Assembly (NCBI GenBank): GCA_963989385.1
Contig: OZ022503.1
Span: 68,794,123-68,858,122 of the forward strand
Length of the DNA stretch: 64,000 nucleotides
Source: Ctena decussata
Lineage: Eukaryota > Mollusca > Bivalvia > Lucinida > Lucinidae
Direction: 5' to 3'
In this document: piece after piece, positions 1 through 12,829 of the stretch
How the letters are laid out: each line of letters begins with the position of its first letter
Position numbering within the stretch: position 1 is the first letter of the stretch
Program-made: the position numbers and the translations under genes
The notes under the pieces: model-generated
Seen by the model: only the letters and a program-made list of their open reading frames with translations
Databases searched by the model: none
Told to the model about the DNA's origin: nothing

Positions 1-499
1 AGGCGTTAGGGTATCGTTGAGTCAGCGATGATTCAACGTCACCGTCGTTGATTCGATGTTGTCCGACATTTTGTACCCGCTAAGTTCCTGCTAGTGCAAA
101 ATTCTGTAGTTGAAACGGCTGTGCCACTCGAATCTCTTTGGTAAGTACGGTACCAGAAATATTAGAACTTACATGTTAGAGGTAAGAATAGTTCAACAGT
201 ACACAATCCAAATCAAATATGTTCATAAATATTTTAGGCTCTATCACTTCAACTTCCCTTCCACTAGATTTCATTCATAGTCAGTAGTTACGCCAGTGCT
301 CAGATAGCACGGAATTATTAAGGTCTCTAGTTGTAAAACAACCCAATCATAATAACTAGATAGTAAATTAGGTCTCGTGCAGGTGAAGCCATGTGTGTGT
401 AAAAGTATTGACAGCCGTCTCTTCTTTATTAGAATATGAATATTCTTTTCTATTTTTCCCTTTGTGCATTTACATTTAGCATTTTATTATTAATATTAT
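1..499. other. No feature recognised
   Basis: No exon-like or repeat structure is supported here. A GTTGAGTCAGCG motif near the start recurs near 44.36 kb, probably as fragments of one dispersed repeat. Confidence 0.3.
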
Positions 500-656
500 T
501 ACCTAATTCATTCATAATAGAAGTATAATGAGATCAGTTGTTAAAGTGTTGTATAATATCATATGTCACTCCTTGTTTGTATTATAACTGATATGTAATT
601 TGGGCGGGAGGCCCTTATTTACGAAATAAAATATTTGTATTGTATTGTATTGCATT
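500..656 (+). repeat. Possible LINE-type 3' tail
   Basis: The stretch ends ...gggcgggaggcccttattt, then an A-rich AATAAAATATTT signal and (TGTAT)n. This combination of a GC-rich hairpin, a polyadenylation-like signal and a short microsatellite is typical of non-LTR retrotransposon 3' ends. No ORF of such an element precedes it. Confidence 0.3.
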
Positions 657-1045
657 TAGGCTATCTCCCACTTCCGGTCAGCAATAGTGTTCCGGATCAT
701 GCTTTAAAACCTAACTGAATTTTTAAAAGATGCTTTGCATCAAATAATGCTCCTGTTATGTATGAATTAGCAAATATGTTGACGCCTCTTTGGTATAAAT
801 CCTTCAAGCCTAGAACTGGATACACGAAAATTTACAATGGACGTAGGTAGTTTAAATTGCCAGAGACTCAATGTTCAATGTTGCTGACATTACATGTATT
901 CAACTGCAACTTTTTCAAGAAAGCATCAAAATTTGAGGAGGAAATGAACGCACAAAGAATAAACTTGAAGCATATAGCTAAGATTTCTGCATGTTTTTGT
1001 GTTTATCTCAGGAAATCGGCCTTACAGTGGGCACATTGCAATAGT

Positions 1046-2994
1046 AACAAGAGGGCCATGAGGCCCTGAATCGCTCACCTGAACAATTGGCAAGCTGGCT
1101 TTTACTTATCATGTCTGTAATTGTCAAAATATGAGTTTTGGGTCAAAAGTCAAAGAATGACCATGACCACATGTACTCATTAAGACAACCATATATACCA
1201 TTTTTAGGCCAAAATCTTCAAAACTTTCCATGAAATCTTATGTTCTAGCATTTTCCCATATTTGACCATGCCGCTAAAAAGGTCAACGTAAACCCAAGGT
1301 CAACAGTCTTGGTGGTACTCTAGTACTCCATGCTATTTACCAAGTTTCAAGGCCATAGGTGGATTGGTTCTGGAGAAGAAAAATATTAAAGATTTAAACC
1401 ATAAGTGGTAATGGCGGCCAAGTTGGTCATGTGACCTGGACCGTTTGAACAAATTTTTCATTCAATCAACCCCTGGAGGCTCTATATGAAATGTGTTCAC
1501 AATTGGCCCTTTGGCTTTTGAGGAAATGGCTGAAAATGTCAAAATATGAGCGATCTGGATCAAAGGTAAAAAAATAACCTTGACCTCTTGTACTCATAAT
1601 TCTTCATGAACTCATTAAGACAACTGTATATACCAATTTTTAGGCCAAAATCTTCAAAACTTTCCATGAAATCATATGTTCTACCATTTTCCCATATTTG
1701 ACCTTGCTGTAAAAGGTCAAGGTCAACACAAGGTCATAATTTGAACAATCTTGATAGTACTCAAGTACCCAATGCTACATACAAAGTCTCAAGGCCATAG
1801 GTCAATTGGTTCTGGAGAAGGAGATTTATAAAGGTATTTACCATATATGGGCATGGCGGCCATGTTGGTCATGTGTCCAGGAGCGTTAGAAAAATTTTTC
1901 ATTCCCTCAACCCCTCGAGGCTCTATATGAAATTTGGTTTCAACTGGCTTAGTGGTTTTAGAGCAGATTCTTTGAAATTGTCAAAATTTGAAATTTCTGG
2001 GTCAAAGGTCAAAGAATGACCTTGACCTCTTGTACTCACATATCTTCATGTACTCATTAAGATGATTGTATATACCAATTTTTAGGCCAAAATCTTCAAA
2101 ACTTACCATGAAATCTCATGTGCTAGCATTTTCCGATATTTGACCTTGCCGTAAAAAAGGGCAAGGTCAACCCAGGGTCATAATTTGAACAATCTTGATA
2201 GTACTTGAGTACCCAATGCTACATACCGAGTTTCAAGGCCATCGGTCTACTGGTTCTGGAGAAGAAGATTTTTAAAGGTTTTTACCATATATGGGCGGGG
2301 TGGCCATGTTGGTCATGTGACCTGGACCGTATGAACAAATTTTCATTCCCTCAACCCCTGGAGGATCTATATGCAATTTAATTACAATTGGCCTAGTTGT
2401 TTTTGAGGAGATTGTTTGATATTGTCAAAATATGAGAGTTCTGGGTCAAAGGTCAAAGAATGACCTTGACCTCTTGAACTCATAAATCTTCATGTAGTCA
2501 TTAAGATGACTGTATGTACCAATTTTAGGCCAAAATATTCAACAGTTTCCAAGATATCTTATGTTGCAGCATTTTGCCATATAAAAGCATCAGGAAGCAA
2601 ATTTGACCATACCGTATAAAAGGTCAAGGTCAACCCAAGGTCATAATTTGAAAAATCTTGGTAGTACTCGTGTACCCGATGCTACATACCAAGTTTCAAG
2701 GCCATCGCCCTATTGGTTCTGGAGAAGAAGATTTTTTCAGGTTTTTACCATATATGGGCATGGCGGCCATGTTGGTCATGTGACCAGGACGGTTTGAACA
2801 ACTTTTCGTTCCTAAGGTCCCAGGAGGCTACATATGAAATTTGGTTGCAATTGGCCAAGCGGTTTTAGAGAAGAAGTTGTTTGAAAGTGTGGACGGACGA
2901 CGGACGACGGACGACGTACGACGGACGGACGACGGACGCCGGAGCCTTACCATCCTATAAGCTCCCCCGGAGCCGCTGGCTCAGGTGAGCTAAA
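1046..2994. mobile_element. Element with tandem ~443-bp units and AGGTCA motifs
   Basis: It starts at aacaagagggccatgaggcc and ctcacctga, and ends at a GGAC/GACGG-rich microsatellite (about 2891-2940) followed by ctcaggtgagc, so the outer ends are short inverted repeats. Inside are four copies of a unit starting around the GGTCATGTG motif at 1425, 1867, 2311 and 2774 (spacing 442, 444, 463). Each unit holds AGGTCA-type hexamers, an 'overlapping with aaaatcttcaaaac' block and a cttgatagtact block. Small ORFs inside are repeat by-products. It looks like a non-autonomous bivalve-type repeat; the superfamily is unknown. Confidence 0.6.
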
Positions 2995-3242
2995 AACTAA
3001 ACCTCGTCCTTTGACGGTACTTTAGTATTCATTTTCAAAGTCTTCCGTGACTTCCCTCTGAAAACTCTGGTGAAAGTCACGAAACATTTCACCACGATTT
3101 TCACAACCATTTAATGACGCCCTTCGACAGTAATATATCCATGAACTTACGCATAAGATTATATGAAGAGTACGAAGGGCGTTCATTTAATGTTTTCATT
3201 GGAGTTCTACAGGGCGCGTTATTCATCCCATTCACATTTCGT

Positions 3243-3760
3243 TTACTTCAACCCTTCGAAGTATTCTCCCTCGACGGAAACACACGTTTCAAGTCTCGAA
3301 ATACATTCTGTAAAGGCAGAGAAGTAGGCCTTTTTAGGTATATCCTAAAGGCACTGAAAATTGCACGCACTACCAAGATCACTTCGGGCTTCATAACGAC
3401 GACCAGAAAGGGTTTTCTTTAGTAAAAGAAATAGGAAAAAGTCGCAGGGACAAAGATCTGGCGAATAAGGTGGTTGAAAGAGTTGAACTACCCTTTCCTC
3501 TTTCAAGAAGTCTTGGACAAGAACACACTTGTGAGCAGGTGTGTTGTCATGTTTAAGACACAGACCTCTTAAACCGGATGCAGGTCTGCCTTTTTCATAG
3601 TGTGCCTTTACTTTTGAGTGTATATGACCGAACCAATTTGAACTTTCAATAACTTTTGAAAGACTAAACGGATTAGACAGAAATTTCATCCTATTATATA
3701 AAATCACTCCCCCGTGAAATCACCACAGTTTCCACATGCTCCTTAAAGCTACGTGTTATG
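3243..3760 (-). pseudogene. Mariner transposase, C-terminal remnant
   Basis: The minus-strand translation contains KHDNTPAHK and PPYSPDLCPCDFFLF, the second and third catalytic-aspartate blocks of the mariner DD34D family. After an in-frame TAG at 3345-3347 come IPKKAYFSAF and VEGEYFEGLK, with the natural stop at 3243-3245. The motif order and C-terminal ending fit mariner-like elements. The first catalytic block and the N-terminal helix-turn-helix are missing, and another stop precedes 3707, so the copy is dead. No terminal inverted repeats were identified with confidence. Confidence 0.75.
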
Positions 3761-5529
3761 GTGGGCCATAAGTGACACAATTAAATAAATGACCCTCGAA
3801 ACTGTTTTAAATTCTTGTCACCCTTTGACCCATTAATGCCTAGCGGACGCTTATGTCCTTAAATTGGGTGAACCCATTCAACATCTTAGGATGTCTGTAA
3901 TTTTGGTTTGATTTTTTTTAAAAATTGTTGTAAATCTTACGCAAACAGTAGAAACCCTTATCGGATGCCGCATTCAGCGGCGTCCTATCTTGGTCTGCAC
4001 TACTGTGCTAGGTACAGATGGGTTGATCCTATTTACTAGTGCATGCGTGTGCCAAATGACTACAATGGTTTAGGTGAAGATTTTCCCTTATCTGGCTCAC
4101 CTACACGAGGTATTATTTTCAGAGTTGATTGTTTCAATTTTTTTAAATACCTTCCTGACTATCATTTTCAAACTGTTTTACGGTAAAGACTTTGCTTTTT
4201 CACATCCTATTTAGCTAGTAGTAGAATTTCAAAAAAAAGCCAACAAGACCTCTCCATCCCTAATGTTTTCATGCCAAATGCAATTGCATAAAACTTAAAA
4301 TAAATAAAATAATAATAATAATACTTAAAATAATAATCATTTATTCTGCATGACTTGTGTCATTTAATCGCACATTGAATGCTAAAATATGGTTTGCCTA
4401 GACCGGCAAATACCAGAATCGTCGTTGTGTTGGTCTGTGGCTAGCACATCTCTTTTCAGCTTTCAAGCCTAGGTGGAACCTTGCATCATAAAGTAGGAAG
4501 GAGTGTAGTGACATATCGTCTTGGCAACTGCCGTGCATACTCAGTATTGCTCTTCTTCCGTTGGTGCTTCCCTTGAAAGGTCAAGCTGTCGCACAGAGTT
4601 GTGTAAGTTCCTTTGCTTCTAACACAAGGGCATCTGTATATTCTAGAGGGTTGAAGTACTGTATATCTAATGCCAATAAGTTCCCTTTCTTTTTAGTTGT
4701 GTCCATTTCTTCTCTGACTCTTTCCTCTTATCAGTTTACACTGTTTCCCTAACCTGATCCGTTGCCGAATTTCTTACGTCTCCTGACGTCAACGTCACAT
4801 ATGTTTACGTCGACATTATTGAACACAACAAATAATATGAAATACATTATACTCAGCAAAAACACACACCAAACTATTACGATTGCTTGCTTGTGATAGG
4901 TTTTGGAACACGTTTTGGAAGACATCAGAATTCACACCAATAATTCGTGATTGAAACTAATGAAATATTTTTTCCTTTCTTTTCTAGTAAAGCATCAGGT
5001 CTGTTGAATGATTGGAAACACAAAAACTTGTTCTGTAAATGACAGGGCTCAATTTTTGAAAAAAATGCAAAACTGAAAGCATAAAGTTAATAAAGTTTGA
5101 TTTGAAAGGACAATGGAAAATTTATCTTATAAGCAGTACAATAATTAAAATTGTTAACATAATATTTATTTCAACTGTTACGTATTTCTGACGTAGCGTT
5201 AAATAAACATACTACATATCATGGGTCTGTTTTCTGTGTTTCGTTGTTTTCATTCAAAGAGTCAGTGTCTATGGCTTTCAGAAAAATGGTTTCTGAGACT
5301 AAAGGTTATGGGTACATGGAACATAAATGCATATGATGCAACAAATTCAACACCAATATAAATATAGCATTATGTATGATTTCTCAAAACCCTATAAATA
5401 ATGAAAAGAAAACAACAAAAAACAAACAAACAAAAAAAACATGAAAGTCATATCAAGACAAAGGATATTGGTTGTGTTTCCACGACACATGGTAGAGCAA
5501 GTTAATTTTAATGAAAATATCAACGAATG
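3761..5529. other. Unassigned DNA with one degraded minus-strand frame
   Basis: A minus-strand frame at about 4391-4765, broken by one TGA, reads ...EEMDTTKKKGNLLALD... and then MHGSCQDDMSLHSFLLYD. It is a decayed coding remnant of unknown kind, or chance. A (AAT)n microsatellite lies at about 4300-4325 and an exact TGACGTCA at about 4785. Nothing else is supported. Confidence 0.25.
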
Positions 5530-6180
5530 ACTTTGGTGTATCATTGACCTAATCAGAATTTTGCTGACAGTTTAGACAGTGCTGTGAACAATGACCTACC
5601 AGTACACCAGAATATAATTCCGTCTGTATACTTGAGAGAAATAAATGCAAGGCTGATCCATACCAAGTTTGGTTGAAACTCATGCTGCCGTTCATATATG
5701 AGCCGCGACACAAGAAAAACAACAAAATGGTTGCGTGCCGAGCGCAGACTCAGATCAGCCTGGGCATCCGCCCAGTCTGTTCAGAGTCTTTGCCTCATGA
5801 AGGTAGCTTAGACCCTTAGCTACCCTGTAAGCGCTTATGAAAGAGTCTGATTGGACTGGGCGGATGCCCAGGCTGATCTGAGTCTGCGCTGGGTGCACAA
5901 CCACTTTGTTGGTTTTCTCGTGTCGCGGTTCATATGTGCATCAGAGTGGCCATTTTTCAACGAACTTTAAGACATTGAAGCAGATATGTTTCATGCCATT
6001 TTTTTTCAAACCAATCATGCCATTTATAAGAGGCATTTATTTAAAGGTTCTGATAATGTCGGTCATGATGACCTGCTAGTGCATCAGACCAGACATTATT
6101 CACTAACTTCAGGGAAATGATGCGAGAATGCTTCATACTAACTTTAATGAAACCCTATGGAAGCATATATAAGAAGTCGA
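5530..6180. repeat. Diverged repeat units interrupted by a MITE
   Basis: Blocks such as gcatcagaccagac, gaaatgatgc and ggttgaaact...accctatg recur on both sides of the hairpin element at 5699-5932, which suggests an older repeat split by the insertion. The units are too diverged for an exact period. Confidence 0.35.
5699..5932. mobile_element. Hairpin MITE with TA target duplication
   Basis: The 234-bp element has long inverted arms: the left arm starts TGAGCCGCGACACAAGAAAA and the right arm is the complement, starting TGAACCGCGACACGAGAAAA. Both arms contain gcagactcagatcagcctgg and gcatccgcccagtc. TA dinucleotides flank both ends, as in Tc1/mariner-type insertions. It has no coding capacity. 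A diverged copy is at 48090-48326. Confidence 0.8.
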
Positions 6181-6654
6181 TTTAAGTGTTCCACGATGTC
6201 AGCCATACATACTTGTGCACAGGAGCGAAATTTTTCGCAATTTCGAAAGTCTGTGGTGCAAGTTTGTCGCAGCCGTTCATGCAAAGAAATGGGGGGATGT
6301 TATACCGTCATAAGAGACGGGCCATTCGGTGTTCTCTTTAGATATGGCTGATGGATGACTTGTCCTTCCAAACTGTTTAGGCGCAAATTTGAGAACCAAA
6401 ACCGGGCTTATTCAATACCCTTTGTGTGCGTGCGCGTGCTATTGCTCTTGCGCGTGCGTCTTTGTTTACTATTCACCTGTTCCGTTTAGCTCAGTTTCTA
6501 AGTACCCGCAAGGGCTGGAGGTTTCAAACTTGCTCCATATATACGTTTTTCGACGATCTACTGTAGGTTTAGTTTCTGATTATCAAAGTAATACAAGTAA
6601 CTTGTGCGATTTAAAGGTTGTATTATGTTTTGAATATCTTCCAGTTTAATATTT

Positions 6655-8480
6655 GCAATTGCACAACCCGCAGGTTTGCACTATAATCACTGTGTGAGTC
6701 CGTCCGTCCGTTATCAGTTAGCGAAAACCGTTATCAGTTAGCAAAAACGCTTATAACTCTTGAACCACATGGGATATTTTGACAAAAGTTTGCATACTTA
6801 TACATGTCAACATTGTCTAACGACGTGCATGCATAACAACCTAATTTGATGGACGAGGCTTTGCTGAGCACAAGTTGAAAATTTACGGCCAACTACTGAA
6901 AATGCTCATAACTCTTGAACACCGTGGTAAATATGGTTCAAATTTTGTATGCTTATGTATTTTAACATAGTCCAGCCACCGGCATGCAAAACAGTGACGA
7001 GGCTTCACCGAGCATCAATTTGGCCGGTCAAGCTCTTTTATTGAAAATGCTCATAACTCTTGGACCGCTTGGTATATTTGCTTCAAATTTTGTATACTTA
7101 TGTAATTTAACATTGCCCAGCCAGTGGTATGCAAAACAGTGACGAGGCTTCACAGAGCATCAATTTGGCCGGTCGAGCTCTTTTATTGAAAATGCTCATA
7201 ACTCTTGGACCGCTTGGTATATTTGCTTCAAATTTTGCATAGTTATGTAATTTAACATTGCCTAGCCACTGGTATGCAAAACAGTGATGAGGCTTCATCG
7301 AGCATTTACTTGGCCGGTCGAGATCTTTTATTGAAAATGGTCATAACTCTTGGACCGCTTGGTATATTTGCTTCAAATTTTGTATACTTGTGTAATTTAA
7401 CATTGCCCAGCCACTGGTATGCAAAACAGTGACGAGGCTTTACCGAGCATCAATTTGGTCGCTCGAGCTCTTTTATTGAAATGCTCATAACTCTTGGACC
7501 GCTTGGTATATTTGCTTCAAATTTTGTATACTTATGTAATTTAACATTGCTCAGCCACTGGTGTGCAAAACAGTGACGAGGCTTCACAGAGCATCAATTT
7601 GGCCGGTCGAGCTCTTTTATTGAAAATGCTCATTACTCTTGGACCGCTTGGTATATTTGCTTCAAATTTTGCATAGTTATGTAATTTAACATTGCCTAGC
7701 CACTGGTATGCAAAACAGTGACGAGGCTTCATCGAGCATAAATTTGGCTGGTCGAGCTCTTTTATTGAAAATGCTCATAACTCTTGGACCGCTTGGTATA
7801 TTTGCTTCAAATTTTGTATACTTATGTAATTTAACATTGCCCAGCCACTGGTATGCAAAACAGTGACGAGGCTTCACCGAGCATCAATTTGGCCGGTTGA
7901 GCTCTTTTATTGAAAATGCTCATAACTCTTGGACCGCTTTGTATATTTGCGTCAAATTTTGTATACTTATGTAATTTTAACATTGCCCAGCCACTGGTAT
8001 GCAAAACTTCTTATTGCACAACCCGCAGGTTTGCACTATAATCACTGTGTGAGTCTGTCCGTCCGTCCGTCCGTTATCAGTTAGCGAAAACGCTTATAAC
8101 TCTTGAACCGCATTCTATATTTTGATACAATTTTGCAAACTTATACATGTCAACATTATCTAACGACTCGCATGCATAACCGTCTTTTTTGATGGACGAG
8201 GCTTTGCTAAGCAGACGTTGAAAATTTACGGTCAAGTAGTGAAAATGCTCATTACTCTTGAGCCCCGTGGTATATATGGTTCAAATTTTGTATACTTATG
8301 TATTTTAACATTGTCCAGCCACCGGCATGCAAAACGGTGACGAATGTCTAAACAGTATTGCAAGACCCACAGGAGTGCACTTTAATCGCTGTGCAAGTCC
8401 ATTAGTCTGTTTGTCCTTCCGCTGTAGTCAGTGAGTGAAATTGCTCATAACTCTTAACCACATGGTGGTGTTCGATAAAA
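6655..8480. mobile_element. Composite element with a 145-bp tandem array
   Basis: Head segments (gcacaacccgcaggtttgca ... gtgtgagtccgtccgtcc) occur at about 6659 and 8014, with a third diverged head at about 8355. Between the first two lies an array whose tcataactctt motif recurs at 6906, 7051, 7196, 7341, 7485, 7630, 7775 and 7920, a spacing of 144-145 bp. Units carry ggaccgcttggtatatttgc and gccactggtatgcaaaacag. Identical 63-codon minus-strand frames recur because the period, 145, shifts the frame between units; they are not genes. Confidence 0.75.
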
Positions 8481-8876
8481 ATATGCATCATTCTACAAGA
8501 AATGACCAATTTCATTTCCATACATTCCTTCTGGCACCAGAAACTGATTATTCTATGTTCACCACGGTTTGTGCACATTACCATCAGTTGATTATTACAA
8601 TAGTGATAATACTAACTGTGAAGGCAGCTTTCTTAACACCCGTTTTACGGCTGTTTTACGATTTGTTTATGGTTTCAATTGGACTGATACAGAAAACCAA
8701 ATACAATAAGGAGGGGCATGTTACGCTGTTGCACATAGGGTCTTCTTCCAACTGAAGACTTGCGACATACGGAAACTGGAAAACACACACACACACACAT
8801 GTTGGCAAACAACGCTGAAACGTAATTCAACGTTGTTACAACAGTGTATGCCTACTAAAATACTAAGATAGTGTAC
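8481..8876. other. No feature recognised
   Basis: Intergenic or downstream intron sequence. A short (CA)n run lies at about 8784-8800. Confidence 0.3.
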
Positions 8877-8987
8877 CTGCTATACACGGGTCGCAGCCGC
8901 CATTTGCGCTTTCTGCAAAACCAGGGGCACAAATGCAGGTCCCATCTCTGGCACATGTCCTATTGGGCGGACATGGTGGATCGCAGT
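8877..8987 (-). CDS. Internal exon: EGF-like module, most 3' exon seen
   Basis: The acceptor is aatgttttcag and the donor gtacacta. The 111-base phase 1-1 exon reads (D)CDPPCPPNRTCARDGTC, ICAPGFAESANGGC and DPCIA. The C-x3-C-x5-C-x5-C-x1-C arrangement with CAPGF is a good EGF-like signature, and NRT is a possible N-glycosylation site. The donor shows that the gene continues to lower coordinates, but no further exon was recognised between 1 and 8876. Confidence 0.7.
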
Positions 8988-9684
8988 CTGAAAACATTTA
9001 CCACCGGAATAAAGGAGGGATATCAATAAAGTTGGTTTTCTGCATCCTATCGGTTTACTTGTTTTCTCCTAATGGAATATTCCAGTGTGTCGAGTTTATC
9101 AAACCATGTATAACTTTAGTTTCAAACCCCTAGTTACCGAGTTTCCGTTCCACAGAAGTAGGTAGGGTAATTCAAAATGGTTTTAGCATGTCTTGGAAAA
9201 ATATTTCCATTTGGAGAGGACAATCGACAGACATGATTTAAATTAGTAAAATGATTAATAGAATGTCTAAAATGTAGTTTCATTACAACGTTTTGCTAAA
9301 TACTGAAACAAACATGTCAAAAAGTAGCTCTAATGACATTCAGCATTTATTTTTATATTTTCGTCTTTTATCAACAATATTTCTGGTATATCTGTTTAAT
9401 AAATTGAGCATTAATCGTCAGACTCATGTCATATTACGTTTATCATTCTTCATTTGTTTTTCATTGTTTCGTGTTTTAATTTCTTTTACTGCTTATGCTT
9501 TCCTTCTTTTATTCTGTTTGTGTTTGATTTTTGTTCTGACAAAAATAGTGTCTATCATTTGCCATTGTATCCTTATAAAACTATAGTTAACTTGAAAGGG
9601 AGGAGATGGTCTAATGTTTTCATAACGTGTGTCTGATCCTTTTGTTCTTTATGCAATAATAATGATAATAAAACAGCTATTGCA
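8988..9684. other. AT-rich intronic DNA, nothing recognised
   Basis: Long open frames here (about 9293-9636, plus strand) are phenylalanine/leucine-rich readings of T-rich DNA without codon or motif support. Confidence 0.35.
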
Positions 9685-11080
9685 GCTATGCAATGCCTGC
9701 AGGTACAGTCTGTTTTCGGTCTGGAGAAATCGGGTTAATCTGTCAGACGGGAAGTAGTTTCATTATTTAACCATATATTGTGTTTTTGTTAGTAATTAAC
9801 ATTTATACCTTTCTTTCTTTGGTCCAAGAAGTGTGGGATGGGGTTTAACTTTATTCTAACTAGCAAAATGCAAAATGTACTTTAGAAACTGATCTTAAGA
9901 TCATGGGAGTGAGCAGGATAGTTACAGAAAAAAAAACTTTGGAACGTTATTTATCTTCCTACCAAATATGAAAGAAATCCATCTATGGTTTGGAAAATAT
10001 GAGCTGTAAAAAACAATTAAGTGTAAATTTGGACGCCCACTCCGATGCAGGACAGCTAAAAAGGCTAGAATAACTTCCCCTGAAGTGTATCCATCTGTCA
10101 TAACAAATAAAAATTCCCTGTAAGAATACACATGTCCCAGGCAGATCACTTTGAAATGCAAACATTACCACCCTTTTTGTCCAGCCAATTCTAAGGAGGA
10201 TTATTAGAGATGTTCTATGGATAAATTTGATATAATTCTTTAATTATTTTTCAATGACTATATGTTGTGACCCATTATTAGAACCGTATCTATGAGACAG
10301 TTCGAATGAGGTTCACACCGTATGTTTTGTTTTAATGACGAATTACGGGATATTATCACGAAATTATCCCTGTTACCCCGTCTCATCTGTAACTAAATCT
10401 GTCATCTAAATCCTGGACAATGTTTTTCCAACACAAGCTCACAACTCAGCAGACGGACACGAAACAGCTCTAACCTTAAACGTCATGCATTTGGACCAGC
10501 ATACCTGAGCAAAAGTGTAGACCCAGATCAGACTGCTCCTTAAGGGGCAGTCAAATTTGGTTATAAACTGTTTGCAGCTCTCTCAACAATTTACGTTACT
10601 CCACCTTATAAGAAATTTGGATTCAAAAGTGGAAAAAGTCGCTAACCGAGCCACCACACTACTGGTAAAGATGTCCCAGTATAATGGTACCGTATTGTTG
10701 CAGTAATTTCTTTAAATTGTTAAATTAAATTGTTTTCTTGATTAAGATTTTTAAAGTTGAAGGAAAAGCCTAAAACAAGAATCAGGGTTTTGCTATTTTA
10801 GGAAATGCATGTAAGTCATGGGGAGGAACCGCAATTAATCTGCCTGTGTGCATCTAAATGTCTCAAAAATCGGTTATGAATAAGACAGAAATAGGTCCGT
10901 TCCGGTCCAATCCGGAATTAGGCCCATTCCGGTTCGTTCTGGTAAATTCACTCACTTACTTACTTGGAGGTGTGGTTTCAGTGACCAATGTAAAAGAAGA
11001 AATTCATCCAACGGACAAATAACTAGATGTTTTTTTTTTTCAAAACCGATTAAGTCGGACTGAATATAGAACAGTAATCT
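9685..11080. repeat. Dispersed 1.4-kb repeat, copy 1
   Basis: It matches 55163-56705 in the same orientation over its length, with many shared blocks: aaatcgggttaat, the 9901-10200 segment, gcatgtaagtcatggg, ccgcaattaatctgcctgtg, and the ggccYattccggt block. Both copies hold a 79-codon minus-strand frame (here 9922-10161) sharing FVMTD and SSYFPNH. Ends are approximate and no target duplication or TIR was found. Confidence 0.65.
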
Positions 11081-12829
11081 TATTTATGCCAGGAATGCTT
11101 CCTGACCAGGAAAATATGATAATTTGACTAGAATATTACCATGACATATTTTTTTTTTTTTGTTTACTGAACTCATATTTTTGGTTGGAAGACGGTTTTC
11201 AATCAACGTTTTACCCAAGAATTAAGAAAAAAAATAAAACACACACACACACAAATTAATATTTCGACTGTCACGTCGATTTTGAGCTTAAAAAGCCTGG
11301 TTTTGCAAATGCATAAAAGGTGCTTGGATTGCTGGCAGATGTGACTATAGCCACAGTATCATGGTACCTAAGCTTCTTACGCTGGCAGCCAATTCAATAA
11401 TGAATTAGAAAACTTTTAAGAGAAAACAGCAGCCCCGCCCCCTGCCCCCCCCCCCTCCCCACTAGAATCAAATACCAGTGCATTCAAATTTGCTTTTATC
11501 ATTATTTTATGGCTTTGGTATGTTGACATAATCCCTTAACTTTTGTCTAAAGACGTAGATACATTAAAGGGCGATTAAGTCCTTATGTGTCCTTGAAACT
11601 GGATAAAGGTCGTCACCAAAACATTATCTATTGGGTTGTTATATTTATATCCATAATCCATCCAAATCTGAAAAAAGGTGAACCATTGATTCCAGGAATA
11701 TACGCATGGTAAACTTTACTAAGAGCTCCTATGACTTACAAATAGTGTCACGGTCATTAAAATCCAATCAGCTATTAATCTTTCCCCTCTTTTTATGTCT
11801 ATAAACATTTTAGAAAACAATCATTTACTGGTTAAAAATATCCCACATGCAAATGTATGACATTGAAAATGTGATCAAGGTCATCAAAAACTAAACCCGC
11901 CTTAAACCTGTCACAATAATAATATCCTTCTAAATCTGATGATCATTCATCCATGCTTCAATGAAAGTAGTCAAAGTACACAAATCATAAGTTCGAACTC
12001 GTAAGTCATTTTAACATTGACAATTCAGGGATATTTTAGATAGACAGATATGGACCACAAAGCAGAGGTGTGATCAGGTGCTCGCGAGTAGTAAGCATCA
12101 CCTTTCTATTATAATACACCCGCCATATCTATGTATCAGTAGGAAAAGCCAGTGAAAAAGAAAGTCTTGTATTTGAAAGCTTAACTAAAAATCTCATTTG
12201 TAGGAAAAAATAATTATTTGAAGTTAGCATTTGACCTCTATAAAGGGGTCAAGGTGACCAAAACGAAGTTGACTCTTGGGATGGTCCTAATGATATATCT
12301 GTGCATATTTCTTATTTCATATGAAAATTGCTACTCTAATTGTGAGGTTGCGACTTCGCGGCTCAAGGTCGCCATCCGACGACTGGAAAACTCTCTGTCA
12401 ACCCAGCAGTAAATGGGTATCTTTTCCGAATCAGGGAAGGATAAGGCAGAGAAAGCTGCGAACTCCGTCTGACAAACTAATAAGAGACTGTTAGGATTCT
12501 TTCCCCTCGGAACACGGGCTACAATCTTTTTTTTCAGCTTCTTCTCTGTGGCTCTTTCAGTTCCTTTAAATTTCACCCAATGTTCAGCTTCCTTGCAAAC
12601 ATAGTGATCTGCTCACAGAAGCGGTTTACATTGACGCCATCTTGTTTTTCTCAAACCGAACGTTTAATGTCATGCATTGTAGCGACAGAGAGGCTATACG
12701 ACCTCTATTTCTTGTTGTTTTGTTGATTTCTACGCTTGTTTTCAAACTAGTCTTCTTTGGATAGGAACTTGTGTCTCGTAGGTGTGGTTACGAAAGAAAT
12801 TTCATTGAAAGTAATGTATTTTGAAGATA
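11081..12829. other. Old repeats, no gene recognised
   Basis: A C-rich tract (about 11430-11462) and poly-T runs are present. The 11.55-12.0 kb part reads as a very diverged repeat with 'aaaggtgaaccat/aaggtcatcaaaaact' phrases. Around 12.33-12.48 kb a cggctcaaggtcgccatccg ... gaaggataaggcagagaaag block resembles the 3' part of a dispersed short repeat, but no second copy lies in the window. Confidence 0.3.

Noticed and set aside
3114..3245. A plus-strand GVLQGALFIPFTF reading that resembles a reverse-transcriptase block
   Set aside because: It overlaps the 3' region of the mariner remnant, lacks the catalytic YxDD box and has no flanking RT similarity.
7107..7877. Three near-identical 63-codon minus-strand ORFs
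   Set aside because: They are frame readings of the 145-bp tandem unit; identity and spacing follow the array, not coding constraint.
9293..9636. Phe/Leu-rich ORFs that look like membrane proteins
   Set aside because: They are T-rich low-complexity DNA and the two overlapping frames look equally hydrophobic.
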